A DNA stretch of 64,000 bases from Paraburkholderia mimosarum LMG 23256 = NBRC 106338 (GTDB lineage Bacteria > Pseudomonadota > Gammaproteobacteria > Burkholderiales > Burkholderiaceae), in assembly GCF_000739815.1 (NCBI RefSeq), contig NZ_BBJJ01000009.1:124001-188000 (forward strand). The letters run 5' to 3'. Of the stretch, positions 26,595 through 35,570 are shown in pieces. Numbering within the stretch: position 1 is the stretch's first letter; every line of letters begins with the position of its first letter. The notes under the pieces were generated by a model. It did no database searches, was not told where the DNA came from, and saw nothing but the letters and a program-made list of their open reading frames with translations. The position numbers and the translations under genes were made by a program.

Positions 26595-27980
26595 ATGCCA
26601 CATGTATTGATTGTCGATGACGATGCACAAACCCGCGAGGCGCTGGCGGCCGTGGTGAGCGAAGATGGGCTCACCACCGCGCAGGCAGGCGACCTGCGCG
26701 AGGCGCGCATCCAGCTCGTGCGGCAGATGCCGGACGTGGTTTTCACCGACCTGAAGCTGCCCGACGGCAGCGGTACCGACCTCTTCGAGGATCTCGATCC
26801 GCGTTCGGGCGTGGAGCTCGTTGTCATCACCGGTCACGCGAGCGTCGAGACCGCGGTCGATGCGCTCAAGTCCGGCGCCATCGATTACCTCGTCAAACCG
26901 ATCAACCTCCAGCGCGTGAAGGCGATTCTGAACCGCCTGCCGCGCGCGGGCGATCTCAAGGCGGAAATCGGCACCCTGCGCGGCGAGTTGCGCCGCATGG
27001 GGCGCTTCGGTCTGATGCTCGGCAATTCGTCGACCATGCAGGAGGTGTACGACCAGATCAGCCGTGTCGCGCCCACGCCAGCCTCGGTCATGCTGGTGGG
27101 CGAGTCGGGCACCGGCAAGGAAGTGGCCGCGCAGACCATCCATCAGTTGAGCCTGCGCCGCAAGCACGAATTCCTCGCGGTGAACTGCGGGGCGATTTCG
27201 CCGAACCTGATCGAGTCCGAGATGTTCGGCCACGAGCGTGGGTCGTTCACGGGCGCCGAGCGCCAGCACAAAGGCTATTTCGAGCGCGCGAACGGCGGCA
27301 CGCTATTCCTCGACGAAATCACCGAAATGCCGATCGAACTGCAGGTGAAGCTGCTGCGTGTGCTCGAAACCGGCATGTTCATGCGCGTGGGGACGACGAA
27401 GGAAATCGAGACCGACGTGCGCCTCATCGCGGCGACCAATCGCGACCCCGAGGAGGCCGTGGCGGAAGGCAAGCTGCGTCTCGATCTCTATCACCGTCTG
27501 AACGTGTTTCCGATCAGCCTGCCGCCGCTGCGAGAACGCGGCAAGGACGTGGAACTGCTCGCCCAGGCGTTCCTCGACGAACTGAACGAACGCCACGGCA
27601 CGAAGAAGCAGTTTCCCGCGGCCGTGCGCGAGATGCTGGCGACCTATCCCTGGCCCGGCAACGTGCGCGAACTGAAGAACTACGTGCAGCGCGCGCACAT
27701 CATGTCGGGCAACGATGGCGACTACACGGCCACGGTGCCGCTGCAGATCTCGCTCTCGAAGCCGATTGCGGGCACCGCGGTCACGATTCCGTTCGGAACC
27801 TCGCTCGCCGACGCCGATCGCCAACTCATTCTCGCGACGCTCGAACAGTGCGGCGGCGTGAAGACGCGCGCGGCAGAAATTCTCGGCATCAGTCTGAAAA
27901 CGCTCTATAACCGGCTTGTGGAATATGGCAACGAGAGCGCCGGCAAGGGCGATACGCCCGCGCGCGTAGCCGGCGCCTGA
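26595..27980 (+). CDS. NtrC-family sigma-54-dependent response regulator
   Basis: A 461-residue regulator with three domains. The receiver (1-120) has the phosphoacceptor Asp52 (VVFTDLKLPDG) and Lys101 in LVKPINL. The AAA+ domain has Walker A GESGTGKE at 169-176 and the sigma-54 contact loop GSFTGA at 216-221. The C-terminal Fis helix-turn-helix is close to TRAAEILGISLKTLYNRL. No histidine kinase gene is adjacent, so it is an orphan regulator in this window. It is similar in its last helix to the activator at 24386, so both may recognise related sites. Confidence 0.92.
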   Translation: MPHVLIVDDDAQTREALAAVVSEDGLTTAQAGDLREARIQLVRQMPDVVFTDLKLPDGSGTDLFEDLDPRSGVELVVITGHASVETAVDALKSGAIDYLVKPINLQRVKAILNRLPRAGDLKAEIGTLRGELRRMGRFGLMLGNSSTMQEVYDQISRVAPTPASVMLVGESGTGKEVAAQTIHQLSLRRKHEFLAVNCGAISPNLIESEMFGHERGSFTGAERQHKGYFERANGGTLFLDEITEMPIELQVKLLRVLETGMFMRVGTTKEIETDVRLIAATNRDPEEAVAEGKLRLDLYHRLNVFPISLPPLRERGKDVELLAQAFLDELNERHGTKKQFPAAVREMLATYPWPGNVRELKNYVQRAHIMSGNDGDYTATVPLQISLSKPIAGTAVTIPFGTSLADADRQLILATLEQCGGVKTRAAEILGISLKTLYNRLVEYGNESAGKGDTPARVAGA

Positions 27981-28021
27981 GCGGCAAACGCGGGTGCGCC
28001 GGCGCGGCACATCGGCGCTGG

Positions 28022-28037
28022 CGGTACGACGCTTGCA
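28022..28037 (+). promoter_or_regulatory. Candidate sigma-54 promoter before the proline-rich small gene
   Basis: CGGTACG ACGC TTGCA has the invariant GG and GC 12 bp apart and a perfect TTGCA half, with two mismatches in the -24 half. The site would start transcription near 28048, about 25 bases before the ATG at 28073. Confidence 0.35.
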
Positions 28038-28072
28038 GTGTGAGTTTCGCGTCCATCGACGAGGAGCGAAAG

Positions 28073-28300
28073 ATGCCGAGCTGCCTATCTTGTGATGCCG
28101 TCCGTGTGACGCCGTGGCTCGCGCATACGCCGCAGCCGGACGAGCCTCCGGATGAGCCCGGCGAGCCCGATGTGCCGCCCATCGGCGATCCCCCGGCGCA
28201 GCCCGGTGAAGCGCCGCATACGGCGGCCCGATTCCACCGTTCGATCTCCTCTCGATTTCGGTGCTTGCGATCAGCCGAGTCCGTTCGGGATGTCCGATGA
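28073..28300 (+). CDS. Possible small proline-rich protein
   Basis: A 75-residue frame with GAGGAG seven bases before its ATG. Residues 20-47 are dominated by Pro, Asp and Glu (PQPDEPPDEPGEPDVPPIG), a biased composition that is seldom chance. The tail is Arg/Ser-rich. No domain is recognised. The acidic Pro-rich middle supports a real coding region, but the length and the C terminus are uncertain. Confidence 0.4.
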   Translation: MPSCLSCDAVRVTPWLAHTPQPDEPPDEPGEPDVPPIGDPPAQPGEAPHTAARFHRSISSRFRCLRSAESVRDVR

Positions 28301-28504
28301 ACTCGGCCGGCGATGTCGCCTCGACCGTCGTCGCGCTTGCAATGACCGTGTTCACCAGGCATTTGGGGACAAGGCAGTAGAGCGAATGGCTTTTATGTAC
28401 TAGTTACAAATGCTTCGCCATTTTTACCGGCGAATCCATGCGGCGGACCCTGGACTCCAGAAAAACGCCTGGCCGCGTGGCCGCCTTCCGCTGGAGGCAT
28501 CGAC

Positions 28505-28726
28505 ATGAGACATCCCGCTTTGCGCCGCTCCGCCCGACACACGGGCAAGCGCAGCCCGCGCGAATCGCAAGAGACGAACAGCCCCCCGCCGTCGGTCGCG
28601 CCGGACCCAGCGGGCCAGAATCGCGCCGCGCCCGGCGTGCAGCCCGACGGCGAGCACAATCAGGGCGGTGCGCGGGCCGAGGGGATCGAATACCAGCGCG
28701 ATCTTGGTTCGGAACAGGACGCCTGA
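28505..28726 (+). CDS. Small hydrophilic protein of unknown function
   Basis: A 73-residue frame, MRHPALRRSARHTGKRSPRE onward, with a GGAGG ribosome binding site seven bases ahead and strongly GC-ending codons, as in real genes of this window. It is basic at the N terminus and Pro/Gly/Gln-rich later, without membrane segments or Cys, so probably disordered. It lies between two stress-type genes and before otsA, from which it is separated by 221 bp. No family is recognised. Confidence 0.4.
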   Translation: MRHPALRRSARHTGKRSPRESQETNSPPPSVAPDPAGQNRAAPGVQPDGEHNQGGARAEGIEYQRDLGSEQDA

Positions 28727-28878
28727 TCGCCTGCGAACCGTCGCTCGCGGCGCGCGGTAACCGGCCCGGTTTCCCGGTTGACAGATCATCGGGGTTTTAC
28801 GCCAACGCGCAGCCGGCGCGCGGAATTCGCTCGCGCTGTCGCTTGGGAGAAAGAATTTTGCTCCAGACCCTGCCACTT

Positions 28879-28894
28879 CGGCACGCGTCTTGCG
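28879..28894 (+). promoter_or_regulatory. Candidate sigma-54 promoter of otsA
   Basis: CGGCACG CGTC TTGCG matches the sigma-54 consensus except at the first and last positions; GG and GC are 12 bp apart. A start site near 28905 would give a 43-base leader to the otsA ATG. Confidence 0.5.
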
Positions 28895-28947
28895 TACCTG
28901 TTTGAGACATTGTCTTCGGACCCAATGAAACAGGAGGTAGAGCCGCA

Positions 28948-30438
28948 ATGGGCAGACTGATCGTGGTATCGAATCGCGTTGCGCCGACCCAGGAGGGGCG
29001 CCCGGCAGCGGGCGGTCTCGCAGTCGGCGTGCTGGACGCGCTCAAGGAAACCGGGGGGGTATGGTTCGGCTGGAGCGGCGAAACCGTCGCGGAACCTTCC
29101 GCGCCCGTCATCGAGCAGCAGGGCAGCGTCACCTACGCGACCGTGAGTCTTACCCGGCGTGACTATGACCAGTATTACAAGGGCTTCTCGAATACGACGC
29201 TGTGGCCGACGTTCCACTACCGCAACGACCTCGCGCGCTACGAGCGCCAGGAGTACGGCGGCTACCTGCGCGTGAACGTTTTGCTCGCGCGCCAGCTGCA
29301 GCCGCTCATCGAGCCGGATGACATCATCTGGGTGCACGACTATCACCTGATTCCGTTCGCCCGCTGCCTGCGCGACCTCGGCGTGAAGAACCCGATCGGC
29401 TTCTTCCTCCACATTCCGCTGCCGGTGCCCGAGGTCTTGCGCTCGGTGCCGCCGCATGAGGAACTCATCAAGTTCATGTGCCACTACGACGTGGTCGGTT
29501 TCCAGACCGGCGCCGATCGCCAGGCCTTCCTCGACTATATCGAGCGCGGCGGCCATGGCACCGCGAGCGACGACGGCATGGTCCACGCGTGGGACCGCTT
29601 CCTGAAGGTGGGCGCCTACCCGATCGGCATCTATCCGGACGCTATTGCCCGCGCATCGGCGCAGTTCTCCGACCGCAAGGCCGTGCGCAGCCTGCGCGAG
29701 GCCATGCGCGGGCGCAAGCTGATCATGAGCGTCGACCGGCTCGATTACTCGAAGGGCCTGGCCGAGCGGTTCCAGGCGTTCGAGCGCATGCTGCAGAACG
29801 GGCCCGGCTGGCACGGCCGCGTCTCGCTGCTGCAGATCGCGCCGCCGACGCGCTCCGACGTGCAGACCTACCAGACGATCCGCCGCAATCTCGAAGGCGA
29901 GGCCGGCCGCATCAACGGCCGGTTCGCGCAGCTCGACTGGACGCCGATCCAGTACCTGAACCGCAAGTACGAGCGCAATCTGCTAATGGCGCTGTTTCGC
30001 GAGGCCCAGGTGGGCTATGTGGCGCCACTGCGCGACGGCATGAATCTCGTCGCGAAGGAGTACGTGGCTTCGCAGAACCCCGAGGACCCCGGCGTGCTGG
30101 TGCTCTCGCAGTTCGCGGGCGCAGCCGAGCAGTTGCCAGGTGCGCTGGTCGTGAACCCCTACGACCTGAACCAGACGGCCGAGGCGCTGGAGCGCGCGCT
30201 TTCCATGCCGCACGCGGAGCGCGTCTCGCGATACAACGACATGATGGCGTCGCTGCGCGAGAACAACCTTTCGGTGTGGCGCGATACGTTCCTCGCCGAC
30301 CTGCGCAGCGTCGCAACGGCGGCGTCGGTCACGGCGAAGGCGCGCACCGCTGCGCCGGCGGGCGCCGCGTCCGCGCCATCGCCCGCGACGTCCGCGTCCG
30401 CACCGGAACCGGCCCCGCGCGCCGCGCGCGCGCAGTGA
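28948..30438 (+). CDS. otsA: Alpha,alpha-trehalose-phosphate synthase (UDP-forming)
   Basis: A 496-residue GT20 glycosyltransferase that joins UDP-glucose and glucose-6-phosphate to trehalose-6-phosphate, a step of osmoprotectant synthesis. Motifs are WFGWSGE, the acceptor block IIWVHDYHL, GFFLHIPLP, SVDRLDYSKGL and the donor loop LRDGMNLVAKEY. It ends in an additional 30-residue Ala/Pro/Ser-rich tail that E. coli OtsA lacks. CAGGAGG at about 9 bp supports the start. No otsB phosphatase gene is adjacent. A candidate sigma-54 promoter precedes it, and a strong terminator follows. Confidence 0.95.
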   Translation: MGRLIVVSNRVAPTQEGRPAAGGLAVGVLDALKETGGVWFGWSGETVAEPSAPVIEQQGSVTYATVSLTRRDYDQYYKGFSNTTLWPTFHYRNDLARYERQEYGGYLRVNVLLARQLQPLIEPDDIIWVHDYHLIPFARCLRDLGVKNPIGFFLHIPLPVPEVLRSVPPHEELIKFMCHYDVVGFQTGADRQAFLDYIERGGHGTASDDGMVHAWDRFLKVGAYPIGIYPDAIARASAQFSDRKAVRSLREAMRGRKLIMSVDRLDYSKGLAERFQAFERMLQNGPGWHGRVSLLQIAPPTRSDVQTYQTIRRNLEGEAGRINGRFAQLDWTPIQYLNRKYERNLLMALFREAQVGYVAPLRDGMNLVAKEYVASQNPEDPGVLVLSQFAGAAEQLPGALVVNPYDLNQTAEALERALSMPHAERVSRYNDMMASLRENNLSVWRDTFLADLRSVATAASVTAKARTAAPAGAASAPSPATSASAPEPAPRAARAQ

Positions 30439-30515
30439 GGCCCGCAGTGAGGCCAATGGCGCGGCGCGAGGCGCCATCGACCGCATAGCGTTGCCTCGAC
30501 GCAAATGTTTCCACG

Positions 30516-30542
30516 CGGCGGCCTTCAGGCCGCCGTTTTTTT
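30516..30542 (+). terminator. Rho-independent terminator of otsA
   Basis: CGGCGGCC TTCA GGCCGCCG is an eight-base stem followed by seven T residues. Confidence 0.88.
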
Positions 30543-30568
30543 GCGCCCGCTTCGGGCGCGGCGCGCGT

Positions 30569-31153
30569 TCAGGCCCGCTGGCTGAGTGGGTCGGCAAACG
30601 GCATCGGCGGGCGGGTCGGGTCGAAGTCGGCCCAGTGGCCGTCATGCCATTGGCCCGAGGCACGCTCGATGTCGGCGGCGCCCGCGTCGCGCAGCAATTG
30701 CGCGGCGAGATCCTGGTTCTCGTAGCAGACGTGAACCGTGAGCAGCACGCCGTCATTGCGCATCTCGCGATGCACCCGCTCGTGGTGTGCCGCAGCTTGT
30801 TGCGCCGCGGCTTTCGCTCCCACGCTCGCGCCGATGCGTGCGCCGATCCAGGCCCCCACGCCGGCCGCGATCACGACCGAGGGGAGCGCCGCCGAAAATG
30901 CGCTGAACAGCACCACGCCAACCACGGCGCCCGCCACTGCGCCCGCGGTGATATTGCGCGCGTGATGCGAGCGCGCGGCGGCGGCCGTTGGCGGCGGCGC
31001 GGCCGCCATCGCGCTGTGGCGCGCGTGCTGGCCGCGCGGATTGACGAAGAACAGGTTGACGTCCTCTTCGAGGAAGCCGCCGGCGTACAGCTTTTCCGCG
31101 GCGGCTTCGGCGGCGGGGAAGGTCGTGAACCGACCAGCGACGATCAGTGACAT
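30569..31153 (-). CDS. Glycine-zipper protein with GSP17M-like N terminus
   Basis: A 194-residue protein. The first 40 residues (VAGRFTTFPAAEAAAEKLYA) look like the small domain of general stress protein 17M, which is found in several membrane stress proteins. A Gly/Ala-rich hydrophobic stretch with GxxxG periodicity (about 65-115, AGAVAGAVVGVV and GVGAWIGARIGASVG) forms a glycine zipper that probably inserts in a membrane. The C-terminal part is soluble with one Cys. A perfect AAGGAGG site precedes the ATG at 31153. It converges on otsA, which suits a stress role. Confidence 0.75.
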   Translation of the reverse strand: MSLIVAGRFTTFPAAEAAAEKLYAGGFLEEDVNLFFVNPRGQHARHSAMAAAPPPTAAAARSHHARNITAGAVAGAVVGVVLFSAFSAALPSVVIAAGVGAWIGARIGASVGAKAAAQQAAAHHERVHREMRNDGVLLTVHVCYENQDLAAQLLRDAGAADIERASGQWHDGHWADFDPTRPPMPFADPLSQRA

Positions 31154-31300
31154 GGGAATCCTCCTTTGCCGGTTCGGCATTTCGACTCGCCGGAAACGGA
31201 AGGAACGGGTACGCCGCGAATGCGGCGTGCCCTGAATCCATGTTAGTGCCTGCGCACGCGCAGAGTTAGGCTGCTCTCGCGGGGGCGCGTGCTTGCACGT

Positions 31301-32707
31301 TCAGCGCGGCCTTTGCGCCACCGTGCCCGGCATCAGCCGCAGCAGGCTCACCACGGCCGCGACGGCGGCGAAGGCAGTCGCCACGTAGAGCGCCACGGTC
31401 GGTCCCTGTTGTGGCGCAAAGCCGAAGATGAGCGCGACGAGCGCCGCGCCGAGCGTTTGCCCGGTGAGGCGCGCGGTGCCGAGCATGCCGCTCGCGCCGC
31501 CGCTGCGCTCGCGCGGCGCGGAGGAGAGGATCTGCCGGTTGTTGGGCGACTGAAAAACGCCGAAGCCCGCGCCGCAAAGCGCCATGCGCCAGCAGATGTC
31601 GAGCACCGTCGGATGGGCGCCGAGCGCGGCGAGCGAGAGCAGGCCGGCCGAGAAGAGCGCGAGCCCGATGCCGCCGAGCATGCCTGCCGGATAGCGGTCG
31701 GAGAGGGCGCCCGCGAGCGGCGCGGCACCGATGATGACGAGCGGCCAGGGCGTCATCAGCAGACCCGTGTCGACCTGCGAGAAGCCGAACGTCTCCTGCA
31801 GCAGGAAGGGCAGCGCGACGAACGCGAGCATCTGCGCGCAGAACGAGCACACCGAGGTGCTGATCGACAGCGCGAACACGGGATTGGCGAGCAGATCGAC
31901 GGGCAAAAGCGGCGCTGGCTGGGTGAGCTGCCGCCGCACGAAGAACCAGCCGACCACGATCGCGACCACGAATTCGAGCGCGACGAGGCGCTTGCTCTCG
32001 CCGTGGCCGAGGCCGTCGACGGCGAAGATCAGGAGGCCGAACACGATGGCGTTGAGCACGGCGCTCAGGTAATCGTAGGGCGCGGGATGCCGTTCGTTCA
32101 CGGGCAGCGCGCGCATTCCCAGCATGAACGCGGCGATGCCGATCGGCACGTTGATCGCGAAGAGCCATGTCCACGACGCGATGGCGAGCACGCCCGAAGC
32201 AAGCGTCGGCCCGACCGCCGAGGCGATCGCGACAACCATGGCGTTGATCGCGACGCCGCGCCCGAGCTGCGCGCGCGGATAGATCATGCGCACGAGCGCG
32301 GTGTTCACGCTCATGATCCCGGCGCCGCCGAAACCCTGCACCGTGCGCGCGAGCGCGAGCTGGGGCAGCGTGGTGGCGAGCGCGCAGCCCAGCGACGCGA
32401 CCGTGAAGAGCGCCATGCCGGCGAGGTAGACGCGCCGGTAGCCGATGCGGTCGCCGAGTGAGGCGAGCGGCAACAGCGAGATGGTCACCGAAAGTTGATA
32501 GGCGTTGACGATCCAGATCGAGCTTGCCGCGCTCGCGCGCAGGTTGCGCGCGATGGTCGGCAGGGCGACGTTGGCGATTGCGCCGTCGAGCACGGCAAGC
32601 GTGATGCCGAGCGCGACGACGAGGATCGCGTAATAGCGCTGTGGGAAGGGCAGGCCGGTTTCGGCGTCGGCGGTGGAATCGGCGGAAAGTTCGGAAAGCG
32701 TGGGCAT
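31301..32707 (-). CDS. MFS drug exporter, DHA2 (EmrB/QacA) family
   Basis: A 468-residue inner membrane antiporter with about 14 hydrophobic segments. TM1 contains the DHA2 motif LDGAIANVALPTIA, and the loop between TM2 and TM3 has LGDRIGYRRVYLAG, the MFS motif A. A segment SAVGPTLAS fits motif C of exporters. It probably expels toxic compounds in exchange for protons. No EmrA-type membrane fusion protein or TetR regulator is adjacent, so substrate and control cannot be told. The ribosome binding site before 32707 is weak. Confidence 0.9.
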   Translation of the reverse strand: MPTLSELSADSTADAETGLPFPQRYYAILVVALGITLAVLDGAIANVALPTIARNLRASAASSIWIVNAYQLSVTISLLPLASLGDRIGYRRVYLAGMALFTVASLGCALATTLPQLALARTVQGFGGAGIMSVNTALVRMIYPRAQLGRGVAINAMVVAIASAVGPTLASGVLAIASWTWLFAINVPIGIAAFMLGMRALPVNERHPAPYDYLSAVLNAIVFGLLIFAVDGLGHGESKRLVALEFVVAIVVGWFFVRRQLTQPAPLLPVDLLANPVFALSISTSVCSFCAQMLAFVALPFLLQETFGFSQVDTGLLMTPWPLVIIGAAPLAGALSDRYPAGMLGGIGLALFSAGLLSLAALGAHPTVLDICWRMALCGAGFGVFQSPNNRQILSSAPRERSGGASGMLGTARLTGQTLGAALVALIFGFAPQQGPTVALYVATAFAAVAAVVSLLRLMPGTVAQRPR

Positions 32708-32824
32708 CGACTGGAGAGGCGGCGCGCCCCGTGTCTGGATCGTCGCGAGGCGCTGCCGGCTGGCTGTGGTTTTCAGGCGTTGTTTCGCGCTAGTTCGTTG
32801 CCTGGCTGTTGCTTGTGGCGTGGA

Positions 32825-33328
32825 TTATTTCAGTTCGTAAAGCCCGACGTAGGTGGTCGAGTCCACTTCGTTCAGGTGCGTCATGAAGCGCGCGACGGCG
32901 TTCGTCGTCTCCGGTGTGACAGGCAATTGCGCGGCCTTGAGCGCATGCACGCGGAAGATATAGCGATGCGGCTTGTCGCCGCGCGGAGGCGCCGCGCCGC
33001 CGAAGCCCACGGTGCCATAGTCGTTGCGCACCTGCACCGCGCCCTGCGGCAGCAGGCTGCCGTCGGCCCTGCCCGCGTTGCGCGCGAGCGAGCGTACGTC
33101 AGGGGGGATGTTGACCACGACCCAATGCCAGAAGCCGCTGCCCGTGGGCGCGTCCGGGTCGTAGACGGTGAGCGCGAAGCTTTGCGTGTCGGCGGGCGGC
33201 TCGTCCCATTGCAGCGCGGGCGAGACATTGTCGCCGTCGACACCGAAGGCACGGTCGTCGAACTCCTGTGCCTTCGGCATGAAACCGTTGCTGGGAAAGT
33301 CATCGGACCAAAGTCGGAAATCAGCCAT
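32825..33328 (-). CDS. YbhB/YbcL-family PEBP-like protein
   Basis: A 167-residue phosphatidylethanolamine-binding-protein-like (Raf kinase inhibitor-like) protein. It shows the family blocks ALTVYDPDAPTGSGFWHWVV and the later HRYIFRVHAL. The DPDAP-x3-GxxHW pocket is the ligand site. It has no signal peptide, so is cytoplasmic like YbhB. GGAGGAGG at 6 bp supports the ATG at 33328. It lies alone upstream of the MFS gene with a gap of about 120 bp. The physiological ligand is unknown. Confidence 0.92.
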   Translation of the reverse strand: MADFRLWSDDFPSNGFMPKAQEFDDRAFGVDGDNVSPALQWDEPPADTQSFALTVYDPDAPTGSGFWHWVVVNIPPDVRSLARNAGRADGSLLPQGAVQVRNDYGTVGFGGAAPPRGDKPHRYIFRVHALKAAQLPVTPETTNAVARFMTHLNEVDSTTYVGLYELK

Positions 33329-33569
33329 CGGTTGCCTCCTCCGTTTTGGAACTGCTTGTGACTGCTTGTGACTGCTCGTGACTTCGCGGGACGGTTGCGC
33401 CGGCATAGATGACATCGCAAACGAAAGGCGTTCGCGACTTGCGTTCGCGACTTGCGTTCGAACAGGCAAAGCGACTAGCGCAGCCGGTCGAGCGAGTTTA
33501 TCACCGCGCGGCTTGCGCGCGAGCGGCAGCATCGCAGCGCCACAAGCGGTGCAGGCCGCGCGGGCCGCC

Positions 33570-34019
33570 TCACGCGCGCGCCTCGAACCACGCGGACGAC
33601 TCGTCTTCGAGCCACGCGGCGAGCCGCTCGACGACCGCCTGCGGATCGTGCTGCGCGCCACGCAACGCGCATTCCCAGATCACGGCCACGCGCCACCCCT
33701 GCGCCGCCAGTGCGGCGAGCGCCCGGGCGTCGTTGACGCGGTTGCGCGCGATCTTCTCGCGCCAGAACTCGGGGCGGGTTTGCGGCCACTTGAAGAGCGC
33801 GCAGTTGTGGCCGTGCCAGAAGCAGCCGTGCACGAATATCACGGCGCGCCGGCGCGGCAACACGATGTCGGGGCGGCCGGGCAGTTCGCGCACGTTCAGG
33901 CGAAAGCGAAAGCCGCGCCGATGCAGCAGACTGCGAATCAGCGTTTCGGGCCTGGTGTTGCGCCCGCGTATGCCGGACATCATCCGGCTGCGGGTCGCTG
34001 TATCGACGACGTCCACCAT
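33570..34019 (-). CDS. vsr: Very short patch repair endonuclease
   Basis: A 149-residue mismatch endonuclease that nicks 5' of the T in T:G mismatches made by deamination of 5-methylcytosine. It shows the DUF559-like core with GRPDIVLP (catalytic Asp), FVHGCFWHGHNC with Cys and His zinc ligands, and a preceding SGIRGRNTRPE block. It lies 53 bp after the dcm stop on the same strand, the usual arrangement of dcm and vsr in E. coli. It would repair damage at the sites methylated by Dcm. Confidence 0.93.
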   Translation of the reverse strand: MVDVVDTATRSRMMSGIRGRNTRPETLIRSLLHRRGFRFRLNVRELPGRPDIVLPRRRAVIFVHGCFWHGHNCALFKWPQTRPEFWREKIARNRVNDARALAALAAQGWRVAVIWECALRGAQHDPQAVVERLAAWLEDESSAWFEARA

Positions 34020-34072
34020 CGCCTGAAGTCTCGCTCCTTAGCCTTGCTTCGTTCGGCCGCGGCGCGCGCCGC

Positions 34073-35452
34073 TCAGCGGCCTCCCGCCGTGGCCAGCGAC
34101 GTCGCGGCGCGCGCGGGTTTGCGCCCCGCTTTGGGCCCCCCTTTTGGCGCAATCCTGCGTTTATCCACACTCGCAACGGCGGCAGGGGTTGCCGCCGCCG
34201 CATTGTCCGCGAGGGGCGCCGTGTCGTGCCTTGCGCCGAGCAGGGCATCCAGATGCGGCATCATCGCGCGCGCGACTTCGCGCATCACCGGCATCACTAC
34301 GCTGTTGCCGAACTGGCGGTATGCCTGAGTGTCGCTCACCGGAATGCGGAAGGTGTCGGGCAGCCCCATGAGCCGCGCGCACTCGCGCGGCGTGAGGCGC
34401 CGCGGGCGCACGCCTTCGCCCTGGTAGACGAGGATTTCCGAGCCGTCCTTGTGATAGCGCGCAGACAGCGTGCGCGTGACGCTGTCGGGAAACGCGAGCC
34501 CGTAGCCGAAGCCGTTGCCGGCCGCGCGATGTTTTTCGGCGTATTGCTGTAAATAGGCCCAAAGGCCGGGCGTGAGCGTGTACTTTGACTGCACGCGGCG
34601 CTCGCCGTGATCGAAGAAGCGCTCTCCGTCCCACGGCAGGACCGGCTCGCGGCCGTCGGTGCGGTGCAGGATCGAAGCAAGGCGCGGGCCGTTTTCAGGC
34701 AGCGCCAATGCGTCCCACGAGAATGCGGTCGGCTCGCGAAACCCGACGATGATGATGCGCTCGCGATGCTGCGGTGTGAAATGACGCCCGTCGATCACGC
34801 GATAGTGCACGTCATAGCCGAGTTCGTCGCGCAGCACCTGGAGAATCACGTCGAAGGTGCGGCCGCGATCGTGCGACATCAGGTTCTTGACGTTCTCGAG
34901 CAGGAACGCGGCGGGCCGCTTCTCGGCGATGATGCGCGCGACGTCGAAGAACAGCGTGCCCTGGGTCGTGCACGCAAAGCCGTGCGGGCGGCCGAGCGCG
35001 TTCTTCTTGCTCACGCCCGCGATCGAGAACGGCTGGCAAGGAAAGCCCGCGAGCAGGACGTCGTGGTCCGGCACGTCGGCGGCGTCGACGGCCGTGATGT
35101 CGCCGATGAACGGATGGTCCTCGCCGTAGTTCTCGAGATAGGTCTTGCGCGAGAACGGATTCCATTCGCTCGTGAAGACGCACTCGCCGCCATGCGCCTC
35201 GAATCCCTTGCGGATGCCGCCGATGCCGGCGAACAGATCGATGAAGCGAAAGCGCGCCGCGCCGCCGTGCTGGCGCGGGCCGCCGTGCAGCAATTCGCGC
35301 AGCGCGGCTTCGAGCATGGCGGGGCAGGGCGTTTCGCCTTTTTCCCAACGCCGGATGGTCTTCACGTCGCGGCCGACGTGCGTGGCGATTTGCTGCTGCG
35401 TGAAACGCTTGCGTGCCTGCTGGAGCAGGTCTCTCGGTTCGGCCGTGAGCAC
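34073..35452 (-). CDS. dcm: DNA (cytosine-5)-methyltransferase, Dcm-like, with N-terminal HTH
   Basis: A 459-residue C5-methyltransferase. Motif I is [10 protein letters not shown] (69-78), motif [10 protein letters not shown] with nucleophile Cys139, motif VI ENV (186-188), motif VIII in QHRERI, and motif X RQFGNSVV. Residues 12-50 form an XRE-like helix-turn-helix ([20 protein letters not shown]), as in Dcm and M.EcoRII, so it may autoregulate. The GTG start at 35452 follows GAGGA. It is paired with vsr, so CCWGG-type recognition is possible but not proven. No restriction enzyme gene is nearby. Confidence 0.93.
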   Translation of the reverse strand: MLTAEPRDLLQQARKRFTQQQIATHVGRDVKTIRRWEKGETPCPAMLEAALRELLHGGPRQHGGAARFRFIDLFAGIGGIRKGFEAHGGECVFTSEWNPFSRKTYLENYGEDHPFIGDITAVDAADVPDHDVLLAGFPCQPFSIAGVSKKNALGRPHGFACTTQGTLFFDVARIIAEKRPAAFLLENVKNLMSHDRGRTFDVILQVLRDELGYDVHYRVIDGRHFTPQHRERIIIVGFREPTAFSWDALALPENGPRLASILHRTDGREPVLPWDGERFFDHGERRVQSKYTLTPGLWAYLQQYAEKHRAAGNGFGYGLAFPDSVTRTLSARYHKDGSEILVYQGEGVRPRRLTPRECARLMGLPDTFRIPVSDTQAYRQFGNSVVMPVMREVARAMMPHLDALLGARHDTAPLADNAAAATPAAVASVDKRRIAPKGGPKAGRKPARAATSLATAGGR

Positions 35453-35570
35453 GGAGTCCTCGTTAGGGTATTTTTGCGGACATTATGACCGATGCTCGAC
35501 CCGCGACACCAGGACTTCCCGCTGTGTTGCGTGGGCCGCGCCGCCCGGGCGCGTCGAAAACAGGAGGAAA

